A stretch of DNA of 64,000 bases, from assembly GCA_038143435.1 (NCBI GenBank), contig JAYQLX010000006.1:1-64000 (forward strand). Direction: 5' to 3'. The notes below the pieces were generated by a model that ran no database searches, had not been told where the DNA came from, and saw nothing but the letters and a program-made list of their open reading frames with translations. Shown in pieces: positions 1 through 8,319 of the stretch. Position numbers and translations under genes: made by a program. This DNA is from UBA8337 sp038143435. Lineage in GTDB: Bacteria; Pseudomonadota; Alphaproteobacteria; RS24. How positions within the stretch are numbered: the stretch's first letter is position 1; the number at the start of each line of letters is the position of its first letter.

Positions 1-1129
1 CGGCAATGGTCGCGTCTTCCGTCTCGCCGCTGCGATGCGACATGACGGCGGTATAACCGGCCTTATGCGCCATATCGACGGCTTGCATGGTTTCGCTCAG
101 CGTGCCGATTTGGTTGACTTTGACAAGAATGGAATTGGCGACGCCTTTTTCAATGCCGTCGGCCAAGCGCGCCGGATTGGTGACGAATAAATCATCACCG
201 ACCAGTTGCACTTTATTACCAACCGCATCGGTCAGCGCTTTCCAACCATCCCAGTCATTTTCATCCATGCCGTCTTCGATTGAGATAATCGGGAAGCGGC
301 CGCATAAATCGGCCCAATAGGCGGCCATCTCACCAGCGTCGAGTTTTTTGCCCTCACCCGCCAGGTTGTAAACGCCCTTTTCGTAAAACTCCGTAGCCGC
401 CGCATCGAGCGCGAGATGAATATCATCGCCCGGCTTATATCCGGCTTTTTCAATCGCCTTCATGACGTAACCCAACGCTGCATCCGTGGAAGCGAGATTG
501 GGCGCGAAGCCGCCTTCATCGCCGACACCTGTGGCCAGCCCGTCATCATTCAGCAGGCCTTTCAGCGTATGGAACACTTCCGCCCCCATACGCACCGCCT
601 CTTTAATGTTTTCGGCGGCGACCGGCATAATCATGAATTCCTGCACATCAATCGGATTGTCGGCATGCGCCCCGCCATTGACAATATTCATCATCGGCAC
701 CGGCAAAGTCTTGGCATTGGCCCCACCAATATAACGCCAAAGCGGCGTGGCTTGGCTTTCAGCCGCCGCTTTCGCCACTGCCATAGAAACACCCAAAATG
801 GCATTGGCCCCGAGGCGGGCTTTGTTTTCTGTGCCGTCCAATTCCTGCATGATGCGGTCGAGATGCAATTGCTCGGTCGCGTCCATGCCGCACAGGGCTG
901 AGAAAATCTCGCCATTCACCGCATCAACGGCTTTTTGAACGCCTTTGCCGAGATAACGCTTCTTGTCGCCATCGCGCAGCTCAACCGCTTCATATTGGCC
1001 TGTCGAGGCACCCGACGGCACGGCGGCGCGGCCAAAGCTGCCGTCTTCCAGCAATACATCGACTTCGACCGTCGGATTGCCACGGCTATCAAGAATTTCA
1101 CGTCCAATAATGTCTAGAATGGCAGTCAT
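1..1129 (-). CDS. eno: Enolase, 3' end cut by window edge
   Basis: Enolase turns 2-phosphoglycerate into phosphoenolpyruvate in glycolysis. The 376 visible codons form one open frame from ATG at 1127-1129 and run off the left edge, so about 50 C-terminal residues are missing. Visible signatures are the N-terminal REILDSRGNPT, VGDEGGFAP with a catalytic Glu, ILVKVNQIG with the catalytic Lys, and SHRSGETED with the active-site His. GAGGG lies just upstream of the start. In many alphaproteobacteria eno follows kdsA directly; here the queuosine genes and a transporter lie between. No frame break was found. Confidence 0.97.
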   Translation of the reverse strand, partial: MTAILDIIGREILDSRGNPTVEVDVLLEDGSFGRAAVPSGASTGQYEAVELRDGDKKRYLGKGVQKAVDAVNGEIFSALCGMDATEQLHLDRIMQELDGTENKARLGANAILGVSMAVAKAAAESQATPLWRYIGGANAKTLPVPMMNIVNGGAHADNPIDVQEFMIMPVAAENIKEAVRMGAEVFHTLKGLLNDDGLATGVGDEGGFAPNLASTDAALGYVMKAIEKAGYKPGDDIHLALDAAATEFYEKGVYNLAGEGKKLDAGEMAAYWADLCGRFPIISIEDGMDENDWDGWKALTDAVGNKVQLVGDDLFVTNPARLADGIEKGVANSILVKVNQIGTLSETMQAVDMAHKAGYTAVMSHRSGETEDATIA

Positions 1130-1209
1130 TTCGCCCTCGCTTATTTGGCCTATATTGTCGCTGTCTTATCCTAATTCCCAACCCTGTGCAAATTGGTCTA
1201 AAAGAAAGC

Positions 1210-1908
1210 ATGAGCGCGCAAGAAAAAGCTTTGGTTTTGTTTTCCGGTGGGCAGGATTCCACCGCCTGTCTGGCCTATGCGTTAGACAGGTTTACCCATG
1301 TCGAGACTCTGGGCTTTGATTATGGGCAAACCCATAAGGTTGAACTGGCGTGCCGCGATGCGCTGCGCCGCGAAATCAGCCAATTGCGTGATTGGGGCCC
1401 GAAGCTGGGCGACGATCACACTTTGCCCCTGCCCGCTCTGGCTGAGATTGGTGGCACGGCCCTCATCGGCGATGGCGAAATAAAAATGATGGAAAACAAT
1501 CTGCCATCAACCTTTGTGCCCGGGCGCAATCTTTTGTTCCTCACCTATGGCGCGGCGCTGGCTTATCGGCGCGGACTGGGCGTGCTGGTCGGCGGCATGT
1601 GCGAGACCGATTATTCGGGCTATCCCGATTGTCGCCGCGATACGCTGGACGCGCTGGAGCAAGCCATTAACAAAGGCATGGAAAGCAACATCCACATCGA
1701 CACGCCGCTGATGCATATCGACAAGGCCGAAACTTGGACGCTGGCGCATCAACTGGGCGGCGATGCGCTGGTTGAGATTACGCTGGAGCACAGCCACACA
1801 TGCTATCGCGGCGACCGCGACAATCGCCATGATTGGGGCTACGGCTGCGGCGACTGTCCGGCTTGCGAATTGCGCGCCGCCGGATATGAGAAATGGAAAG
1901 CGTCATGA
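1210..1908 (+). CDS. queC: 7-cyano-7-deazaguanine synthase QueC
   Basis: QueC is an ATP-dependent enzyme that converts 7-carboxy-7-deazaguanine and ammonia to preQ0 for the queuosine tRNA modification. The protein has 232 residues. It shows the PP-loop SGGQDS at residues 12-17 and a C-terminal Cys cluster (CYRG...GCGDCPAC) that fits the structural zinc site. A GTG at 1186 is in frame, but AAGAAAG just before ATG 1210 favours the later start. First gene of queC-queE-queD-queF, divergent from eno, with about 80 bases between them. I see no preQ1 riboswitch in that gap. Confidence 0.95.
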   Translation: MSAQEKALVLFSGGQDSTACLAYALDRFTHVETLGFDYGQTHKVELACRDALRREISQLRDWGPKLGDDHTLPLPALAEIGGTALIGDGEIKMMENNLPSTFVPGRNLLFLTYGAALAYRRGLGVLVGGMCETDYSGYPDCRRDTLDALEQAINKGMESNIHIDTPLMHIDKAETWTLAHQLGGDALVEITLEHSHTCYRGDRDNRHDWGYGCGDCPACELRAAGYEKWKAS

Positions 1909-2552
1909 GTTACAGCGTCAAAGAAATCTTCTTCACCCTGCAAGGCGAAGGCGCACAAGCCGGTCGTCCCGCCGTATTTTGTCGCTTTTCGGGCTGCAAT
2001 CTCTGGTCAGGCCGCGAAGAAGACCGCGCCACCGCGCAATGCACATTTTGCGACACTGATTTTGTTGGCACGGACGGACAAAATGGCGGCAAATTTACCG
2101 ATGCCGATGCACTGGCCGATGCCATTGCCGGCTTTTGGCCGGAAGACCCTATCGGCCCCGATGCCTATGTCGTCTTCACCGGTGGCGAACCGTGCCTGCA
2201 ACTCGACACGCCCTTGCTGGAAGCCCTGAAAGCGCGCAATTTTGAATGCGCCGTTGAAACCAATGGCACGCTCGATGTGCCGCAGGAAGTCGATTGGATT
2301 TGCGTCAGCCCCAAGCCGCAATCAGACCTCAAGCAAACGCGCGGCCATGAATTGAAGTTCGTTTATCCGCAAGATGAATTATCCCCCGAACAGTTTGCTG
2401 AAATGGATTTCGAGCATTTTTATTTGCAGCCGATGGATACGGGCGAGGCCGAAACAAGCTGGCACAATGTGCAAGCGGCAATCGCTTATTGCCTGCAAAA
2501 CCCGCAATGGCGGTTGAGCCTGCAAAGCCATAAAATCGTCGGTCTGGATTAA
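1905..2552 (+). CDS. queE: 7-carboxy-7-deazaguanine synthase QueE (radical SAM)
   Basis: QueE is a radical S-adenosylmethionine enzyme that contracts 6-carboxytetrahydropterin to 7-carboxy-7-deazaguanine. The 215-residue protein carries Cys31, Cys46 and Cys49, an expanded CX14CX2C cluster motif instead of the usual CX3CX2C, as known for one QueE class. FTGGEPCLQ is the SAM-binding GGE motif. ATG 1905 overlaps the queC stop as ATGA, so translation is coupled. An in-frame ATG at 1893 lies inside queC and is less likely. Confidence 0.94.
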   Translation: MSYSVKEIFFTLQGEGAQAGRPAVFCRFSGCNLWSGREEDRATAQCTFCDTDFVGTDGQNGGKFTDADALADAIAGFWPEDPIGPDAYVVFTGGEPCLQLDTPLLEALKARNFECAVETNGTLDVPQEVDWICVSPKPQSDLKQTRGHELKFVYPQDELSPEQFAEMDFEHFYLQPMDTGEAETSWHNVQAAIAYCLQNPQWRLSLQSHKIVGLD

Positions 2553-2593
2553 GCGGAATTGACCCGATTCCGCTTTTGCGCGATAAGCGGGGC

Positions 2594-2962
2594 ATGAAAT
2601 TATCGCGTGAATTCAGCTTTGATGCCGCCCACAGCCTCGGTCACTATCCGGCAGGCCACGCCAATACGCGCGTGCATGGGCACAGCTTTCGCGCCCGCGT
2701 GACGGTGGAAGGCATGCCCGATGAAAACGGGCAGATTGTTGATTTGGAAGAAATGGGCCGCTTGCTGAACGAATTGCGCAATCAGCTTGACCATCAAATG
2801 CTTAATGAGATTGACGGGCTGGAACAGCCGACATTGGAGAATCTCTGCCTGTTTATCTGGGATAATTTGCAAAACGGTTTACCGCAAATCAGCGCCGTGG
2901 AAGTGTTCCGCGACAGCCTCGGCCAGTCTTGCCTCTATCAAGGAAGCCAGCATGTCCACTAA
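2594..2962 (+). CDS. queD: QueD-like 6-carboxytetrahydropterin synthase lacking the usual Cys
   Basis: Member of the 6-pyruvoyl/6-carboxytetrahydropterin synthase family, which makes the QueE substrate from dihydroneopterin triphosphate. The 122-residue protein keeps the zinc ligands His13, His28 and His30 (VHGHSF) and the Asp-His pair (LDHQMLN). The nucleophilic Cys of the CxxxHGH motif is Asn24 here, and the C-terminal catalytic Glu appears to be Asp (FRDS). From memory, similar variants occur in other alphaproteobacterial que operons, so the protein is probably functional with altered chemistry. The start is ATG 2594; an upstream TTG at 2576 is unlikely. It overlaps queF by 11 bases. Confidence 0.85.
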   Translation: MKLSREFSFDAAHSLGHYPAGHANTRVHGHSFRARVTVEGMPDENGQIVDLEEMGRLLNELRNQLDHQMLNEIDGLEQPTLENLCLFIWDNLQNGLPQISAVEVFRDSLGQSCLYQGSQHVH

Positions 2963-3419
2963 GGGAAGCGACACAACAGGCGCAACCATGCTCGGCCAAA
3001 TGACCGGCCTGCCCGCCTCACCCGATGAGGCGGTGCTGGAAGCCGTGCCGAACCCACACCCTGACACGCTTTATGTCGCGCGCTTTGCCGTGCCTGAGTT
3101 CACTTCCATTTGTCCGGTCACCGGCCAGCCCGATTTTGCCAATCTGATTATCGATTATGTACCCGACCAGCATTTGGTCGAGAGCAAAAGCTTTAAGCTG
3201 TTTATGGGCAGCTTCCGCAATCATGGTGCGTTTCATGAGGATTGCACCATAATGGTCGCCAAGCGCTTGATCGCATGCATGAAACCGAAATGGCTGCGCA
3301 TTGGCGGCTATTGGTATCCGCGCGGCGGCATTCCGATTGATGTTTTCTGGCAGTCCTCTCCTCCACCGGAAGGCCTGTTTATCCCCGATCAGGGAGTGCC
3401 GCTATATCGAGGCCGTTAA
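2952..3419 (+). CDS. queF: NADPH-dependent preQ0 reductase QueF, short form
   Basis: QueF reduces the nitrile of preQ0 to the amine preQ1, the base that Tgt inserts into tRNA. At 155 residues it is the unimodular type. Cys54 in ICPVTGQPDF is the thioimide-forming Cys and Asp61 the acid. ESKSFKLF and FHEDC are the substrate- and NADPH-binding motifs. The gene begins inside queD and completes the guanine-to-preQ1 branch in this operon; folE is not in the window. Its TAA shares the palindrome TTAA at 3416-3419 with the convergent transporter gene, leaving no room for a terminator. Confidence 0.95.
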   Translation: MSTKGSDTTGATMLGQMTGLPASPDEAVLEAVPNPHPDTLYVARFAVPEFTSICPVTGQPDFANLIIDYVPDQHLVESKSFKLFMGSFRNHGAFHEDCTIMVAKRLIACMKPKWLRIGGYWYPRGGIPIDVFWQSSPPPEGLFIPDQGVPLYRGR

Positions 3420-4900
3420 GGCGTGACTGACAGGTCGAGCGTCAGCGGCAGAATATAATAAGCAAACAGGCCAAGCACAAAAACACCAAGCACATTCAGC
3501 ACCAAACCGGCGCGTATCATTTGCTGCATTTTGATGCGTCCGGTGCCGAAAATAATCGCATTGGGCGGGGTCGCCACGGGGAACATAAAGGCGAAGCTGG
3601 CCGCCAGCGCGACCGGCACAATGAGCTGCAAAGGCGGTTGACCAAGCGACACGGCCAATGCCGCGATAATCGGCAAGAAAGTGGTGATGGTGGCGGTGTT
3701 GCTGGTAATCTCAGTCAAGAAAATCAGCACGGCAGCGATGGCAAATAAGATGACCAGCAGCGGCATGCCGCTTAATGGCGCAAGCTGACCGCCAATCCAT
3801 GCGCTCAGCCCCGAAGCGGTTATGCCCGCTGCCAGCGCAAAGCCGCCGCCGAACAACAGCAGCACCCCCCAGGGCAGTTTCGCCATATCATCCCATTCCA
3901 GCAGCGCCCCGTCGCGGTCACCGGCGGGCACGGTGAACAATAAAAATACGGCGGCAATGGAGATGGTCGTGTCAGATATGCCGCTAATGCCGAATGTGCC
4001 GACAATATAGGGGCGCGACATCCACGCCAACACGGTCGCCAAAAACACCATCATGACGCGCTTTTCCGTGGTGGAAACCGGGCCAAGCGCGGTCAGGTCG
4101 CGGCGCATAATGCCTCTTATCTCATCGGTCATGCGAAAATCCACCGGATAAAGCAGAAAGGTCAAAACCGCCCAAGCCAGCGGCACCATAATCAGCATGA
4201 GCGGCACGCCGAAGCGCATCCAATCGAGAAAGCTGACCTCAACCCCATAAGTGCTCTGAATAAAGCCGACCGCATAGGCATTGGGCGCGGTGCCGATCAT
4301 GGTGGAAATGCCGCCCAGCGTTGCACCATAGGCCAGCCCCAAAAACACCGCCGCCTCAAAATTACCAAGCTGCTGCGCCGGTAGATTGCTAAAATGCTGG
4401 CGCACCATCACCGTGATGGAAATCGCCACAGGCAGCAACATGATGGTTGTCGAGGTATTGGAAATCCACATACTGAGGAAAGCGGCAATCACCATCAAAC
4501 CGGCAATCAAATCGCGCGCATGCACGCCCAACATGCTCAACAGCTTATAGGCGGCGCGCATATGCAGGCCGCATTTTTCAATCACCAAAGCCAGCGTGAA
4601 ACCGCCAAACAGCAAAAACAAAATCGGATGCGCATAACTGCCGGCCGTGTCGCGCATCGGCAAAATATTGAGGCTCGGCATCAGCAAAAGCGGCGCCAGC
4701 GCCGTCACCGCCAAAGGCATGGCTTCCAGCGCCCACCAAGCGGCCATTAAAATGGCGACGGCCAGCATACGCTCGCCATCGACAGACAATCCGGCAATAT
4801 CGAAAAACAAAGGCGGCATGGCCAGCACCATGCCCAGCGCAATGCGCCAAAGCTGGCCTTGCTGACCAAATCCCGATTTCAGAAAACCTGCCTTCGTCAT
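3416..4900 (-). CDS. DASS (SLC13) family sodium/anion symporter
   Basis: Inner-membrane carrier of the divalent anion:Na+ symporter family, which takes up di- and tricarboxylates or sulfate. The 494-residue protein is very hydrophobic. It carries the paired SNT signatures of the family, SNTSTTIMLLPV in the first half and SNTATITTFLPI in the second, and the re-entrant region LLFGGGFALAAGI. The substrate cannot be told from sequence. Convergent with queF. It sits between two genes, kdsA and eno, that are adjacent in relatives. Confidence 0.85.
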   Translation of the reverse strand: MTKAGFLKSGFGQQGQLWRIALGMVLAMPPLFFDIAGLSVDGERMLAVAILMAAWWALEAMPLAVTALAPLLLMPSLNILPMRDTAGSYAHPILFLLFGGFTLALVIEKCGLHMRAAYKLLSMLGVHARDLIAGLMVIAAFLSMWISNTSTTIMLLPVAISITVMVRQHFSNLPAQQLGNFEAAVFLGLAYGATLGGISTMIGTAPNAYAVGFIQSTYGVEVSFLDWMRFGVPLMLIMVPLAWAVLTFLLYPVDFRMTDEIRGIMRRDLTALGPVSTTEKRVMMVFLATVLAWMSRPYIVGTFGISGISDTTISIAAVFLLFTVPAGDRDGALLEWDDMAKLPWGVLLLFGGGFALAAGITASGLSAWIGGQLAPLSGMPLLVILFAIAAVLIFLTEITSNTATITTFLPIIAALAVSLGQPPLQLIVPVALAASFAFMFPVATPPNAIIFGTGRIKMQQMIRAGLVLNVLGVFVLGLFAYYILPLTLDLSVTP

Positions 4901-4963
4901 GGCGCGCGCCTCCCCTTTTATCTTTTGGAAAGTCTGACCGAATTGGCAGTAAGGCGCAATGAT

Positions 4964-5812
4964 TTAGGAAACGACGCTGTGAATTTCCTTAAGCGTGCGC
5001 AACAACTCTTTCGCATCGCTCAGCGGCAAGCAGCTTGGTGCGTCGCACAGGGCTTCGTCGGGGCGCGGGTGAAATTCGAGGAACACGCCATTGGCCCCTG
5101 CCGCAATGGCAGACTTCGCCAATACGGAAACCCCTTCGCGGCGACCGCCGGTGCTCGCCCCTGCCGTGCGCGGGTCAGCACCCGGCAATTGCACGGCATG
5201 GGTGGCGTCCATCGTTACCGGCACGCCGAGCTTTTTCATTTCCGGAATGCCCAGCATATCGACGACGAGATTATTGTAACCGAAGCTGGTGCCCCTATCG
5301 CACAAAATGATTTGCACATCAGGCGCGGCTTCGCGTGATTTCGAGATGATATTGGCGCAGTCCCACGGCGCTAGGAATTGCGCTTTCTTGGCATGTAGCC
5401 AGCCGCCTTTGGCAGCAACGGCGCGCGCCGTGGCGACCACCAAATCGGTTTGCCGCACGAGGAAAGCGGGCAGTTGCACCACTTCGGCAATTTCGGCGAC
5501 GGCTTCGGCTTGCGCCGGTTCGTGCAAATCGGTGACAACAGGCACGCCGTGTTTGGCTTTCACCGCTTCCAATATGGGCAGACCTTCGGCCATGCCCGGG
5601 CCGCGATAGCTGGTGATGGAAGAACGATTGGCTTTGTCCCAACTGGCTTTAAAGACGTAGGGCAAGTCCAATTCGGCGCAAATGGCTTTCAACTCGGCGC
5701 ACACTTCTTGCGCGAGGCCCTCATCTTCCAGCACATTCAATCCGGCCATAACGACCAGTTTTTCGCCATCACCGATTTTGATGCCGTAATCTTTCAGTTC
5801 GAGCGTATCCAT
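4964..5812 (-). CDS. kdsA: 3-deoxy-8-phosphooctulonate (KDO-8-P) synthase
   Basis: KdsA condenses phosphoenolpyruvate with arabinose 5-phosphate to KDO 8-phosphate for the inner core of lipopolysaccharide. The 282-residue frame is intact. Motifs include VFKASWDKANRSS and HPRPDEALCDAP. Asn26 in GLNVLE marks the metal-independent class; metal-dependent enzymes have Cys there. It follows pyrG with an 8-base gap, so the two are probably cotranscribed. Confidence 0.96.
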   Translation of the reverse strand: MDTLELKDYGIKIGDGEKLVVMAGLNVLEDEGLAQEVCAELKAICAELDLPYVFKASWDKANRSSITSYRGPGMAEGLPILEAVKAKHGVPVVTDLHEPAQAEAVAEIAEVVQLPAFLVRQTDLVVATARAVAAKGGWLHAKKAQFLAPWDCANIISKSREAAPDVQIILCDRGTSFGYNNLVVDMLGIPEMKKLGVPVTMDATHAVQLPGADPRTAGASTGGRREGVSVLAKSAIAAGANGVFLEFHPRPDEALCDAPSCLPLSDAKELLRTLKEIHSVVS

Positions 5813-5820
5813 TTTGTCCT

Positions 5821-7449
5821 CTAAACAAGGCGCGATTGCGCCAGCGCGGCCTCAATGAATGAGGCAAAAAGCGGATGCGGCGCAAATGGCCGCGACTTCA
5901 GTTCCGGATGGAACTGTACCCCGATATACCACGGATGCTCGGGTATTTCGACAATTTCGGGCAGCACGCCATCGGGCGACACGCCGGAGAAAACCAGCCC
6001 CTGATTTTCCAACACTTCGCGATAACCCATATCGACTTCATAGCGGTGGCGATGGCGCTCGGAAATCACGCGCGTTTCGTAAATCTCGGCCACGCGGCTG
6101 TCTTCTTTCAGATAAGCCTCAAATGCGCCGAGCCGCATGGTGCCGCCCATATCGCCGTCAATGCCTCGCTTTTGCAGCGTTTCGCCATCGGCCCATTCGG
6201 TCATCAGACCGACCAGCTTGGTGCCGGTGCGCCCGAACTCGCTGGAGACGGCATCGCGGATACCGGCCATATTGCGCGCCGCTTCCAGCACCGCCATTTG
6301 CATGCCGTAACAAATACCGAAATACGGCACATTGCGGGTGCGCGCAAAATTGGCGGCGGCAATCTTGCCTTCCGCGCCGCGCTCGCCAAAGCCACCCGGC
6401 ACCAAAATGCCGTTTACCTTTTCAAGGTAAGAGGCCGCATCTTCGCGCTCGAATATCTGGCTGTCCATCCACTCAATATTGACCGCCACATTATTGGCAA
6501 TGCCGCCATGCTGCAGGCTTTCAATCAGCGATTTATAAGCGTCTTTCAACTCGGTATATTTGCCGACCACGGCAATGGTGACCTCGCCTTCCGGCTCGCG
6601 CACCGCTGTCATCACCTCGTCCCACACGCTCAAATCGGGCGGCGGCGCATCTTGAATGCCAAACGCGCTCAGCACTTCCACGTCAAGCCCTTCCGCGTGA
6701 TAGGCATGCGGCACGGCGTAAATGCTGTCGACATCTTGCGCCTCAATCACGGACGACTCGCGGACATTACAAAACAGGCCGATTTTCTTTTTCTCACCTT
6801 CCGGTATCGGGCGGTCGCAGCGGCACAGCAAAATATCCGGCTGAATACCGATGGAACGCAATTCCTTCACCGAGTGCTGCGTCGGCTTGGTTTTCATTTC
6901 ACCGGCCGCGGATATATAGGGCAAGAGCGTGAGATGCACGAAGATGGAGCGCCCACGCGGTAAATCATTATTTAACTGGCGAATGGCCTCGAAAAACGGC
7001 AGCGCTTCAATATCGCCGACCGTGCCGCCAATCTCGCACAGCACGAAATCAACATCGTCCACACCGCTTTGCCCAAACACCTTAATCGCATCCGTGACAT
7101 GCGGAATAACCTGCACCGTGCCGCCCAGATAATCACCGCGCCGTTCCTTCGCCAAAATATCGCGATAAATCTGACCTGTGGTGACATTGTCACCGCGCGA
7201 GGCGGGCACGCCGGTGAAGCGTTCATAATGGCCCAAATCCAAATCGGTTTCGGCGCCATCATCGGTCACATAAACCTCACCATGCTGGTAAGGCGACATG
7301 GTGCCCGGATCGACATTAAGATAAGGGTCAAGTTTGCGCAGCCGTACCTTATAGCCGCGCGCCTGCAAAAGAGCGCCCAAAGCCGCAGAAGCCAAGCCTT
7401 TTCCGAGTGATGAAACCACGCCGCCGCTGATGAAAATATATCGCGCCAT
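5821..7449 (-). CDS. pyrG: CTP synthase
   Basis: CTP synthase aminates UTP to CTP using ATP and glutamine. The 542-residue protein has the N-terminal synthetase domain (FISGGVVSSLGKGLAS) and the C-terminal class I glutaminase domain, with the nucleophile Cys in GICYGMQ and His/Glu in VQFHPELKS. Length is normal and the frame is intact. No clear Shine-Dalgarno precedes the ATG. A 9-base-pair stem-loop lies between secG and this gene. Part of the tpiA-secG-pyrG-kdsA group. Confidence 0.97.
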   Translation of the reverse strand: MARYIFISGGVVSSLGKGLASAALGALLQARGYKVRLRKLDPYLNVDPGTMSPYQHGEVYVTDDGAETDLDLGHYERFTGVPASRGDNVTTGQIYRDILAKERRGDYLGGTVQVIPHVTDAIKVFGQSGVDDVDFVLCEIGGTVGDIEALPFFEAIRQLNNDLPRGRSIFVHLTLLPYISAAGEMKTKPTQHSVKELRSIGIQPDILLCRCDRPIPEGEKKKIGLFCNVRESSVIEAQDVDSIYAVPHAYHAEGLDVEVLSAFGIQDAPPPDLSVWDEVMTAVREPEGEVTIAVVGKYTELKDAYKSLIESLQHGGIANNVAVNIEWMDSQIFEREDAASYLEKVNGILVPGGFGERGAEGKIAAANFARTRNVPYFGICYGMQMAVLEAARNMAGIRDAVSSEFGRTGTKLVGLMTEWADGETLQKRGIDGDMGGTMRLGAFEAYLKEDSRVAEIYETRVISERHRHRYEVDMGYREVLENQGLVFSGVSPDGVLPEIVEIPEHPWYIGVQFHPELKSRPFAPHPLFASFIEAALAQSRLV

Positions 7450-7475
7450 GGGAGTTAAAAATACACAGGGGAATC

Positions 7476-7503
7476 GATTCGCGCGAGTCGAAAAGCGCGA
7501 ATC
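7476..7503 (-). promoter_or_regulatory. Stem-loop between secG and pyrG
   Basis: Perfect 9-base inverted repeat (GATTCGCGC / GCGCGAATC) around a 10-base loop, 26 bases upstream of the pyrG start codon. No T-run follows on the minus strand, so it is not a typical intrinsic terminator. It could be an RNA-processing or attenuation element in a secG-pyrG transcript. Confidence 0.4.
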
Positions 7504-7525
7504 AAAAGCTTATTAACAAAAATTC

Positions 7526-7867
7526 TTATTCAGGGGTCGGCAGATCGCTGCTCGGCAAGTCAGGCAACACAGGAGCCGGTGCCAAAGGCGTATTTGACGA
7601 CGGGCCATCCGTCTCAATAACACCGTCAAGCACGGAAGAACGATTTTCCATTGTGCCCAGCACGGTCAAACCGATAGAGGTCAGGAAAAACACACCGGCC
7701 AAAATGGCGGTTGCCCGTGTCATGGCATTACCCAGACCGCGCGCACTCATCATGCCGTCGCCACCGCCGCCAATGCCCAGCGCCCCGCCTTCTGAGCGTT
7801 GCAACAATACGAGCACAATCATCGCGACTGCGACCATTAAATGAACAACCAAAAGAATGGTGGTCAT
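7526..7867 (-). CDS. secG: Protein translocase subunit SecG
   Basis: SecG is the small auxiliary subunit of the SecYEG translocon. The 113-residue protein has an N-terminal membrane span (about residues 4-20), the Gly-rich loop RSEGGALGIGG typical of SecG, a second span (about 52-72), and a Pro/Ser-rich C-tail as is common in alphaproteobacteria. GGAG stands 8 bases before the ATG. Same strand as tpiA, with a plus-strand DUF2158 gene between them. Confidence 0.93.
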   Translation of the reverse strand: MTTILLVVHLMVAVAMIVLVLLQRSEGGALGIGGGGDGMMSARGLGNAMTRATAILAGVFFLTSIGLTVLGTMENRSSVLDGVIETDGPSSNTPLAPAPVLPDLPSSDLPTPE

Positions 7868-8028
7868 GAATTTCTCCGTCTAACTTGCGCGCGGTATAGC
7901 GCGTTTAAGAGTGAAAAGCAAACCGCCTTATTGATGTTTTGTAACCATTTTGCAACGCCGGTCAGCCATTGCCGCAATATTGCTTTTTCCGCTTCGCCTG
8001 TAACATTGTCGCCTATTAGACAGTGGCA

Positions 8029-8319
8029 ATGGTTCGTTTGATTGAAAAAATTCTGCCGCCGATTGCCCCGCCGCCCAATCCGCTTAAGGTGAAAACCGGC
8101 GATACTGTTAAGTTGAAAACAGGCGGGCCCAAGATGACTGTTAAGGGTTTGAGTTGGCACGGCCATATTATCTGTCAGTGGTTCGAAAAAGAAAAACTGC
8201 ACCAAGCTCGCTTTTTGCCGAGCAGTGTCACCGTCGCCCGAAAAACTAGCAATAGGCCGTTAAAATACCGTAAAAATCTTTCGCCGTCAGGCTGGCACCG
8301 CCAACCAGCGCACCATTGA
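8029..8319 (+). CDS. DUF2158 (YodC-like) small protein
   Basis: A short basic protein of unknown function. Residues 20-65 show the DUF2158 pattern: VKTGDTVKLKTGGPKMTV, then ICQWF and a C-terminal FLPS. As read it has 96 residues, and its last 24 codons lie antisense to the 3' end of tpiA (from 8246). One more A in the A5 run at 8241-8245 would end it at TAG right there, at about 72 residues and without the overlap. ATG 8029 is chosen over GTG 8023. Divergent from secG. Confidence 0.7.
   Translation: MVRLIEKILPPIAPPPNPLKVKTGDTVKLKTGGPKMTVKGLSWHGHIICQWFEKEKLHQARFLPSSVTVARKTSNRPLKYRKNLSPSGWHRQPAHH

Noticed and set aside
1130..1209. Possible preQ1 riboswitch before queC
   Set aside because: The 80-base gap shows neither the hairpin nor the A-rich tail of known preQ1 riboswitch classes, and AAGAAAG lies free before the start.
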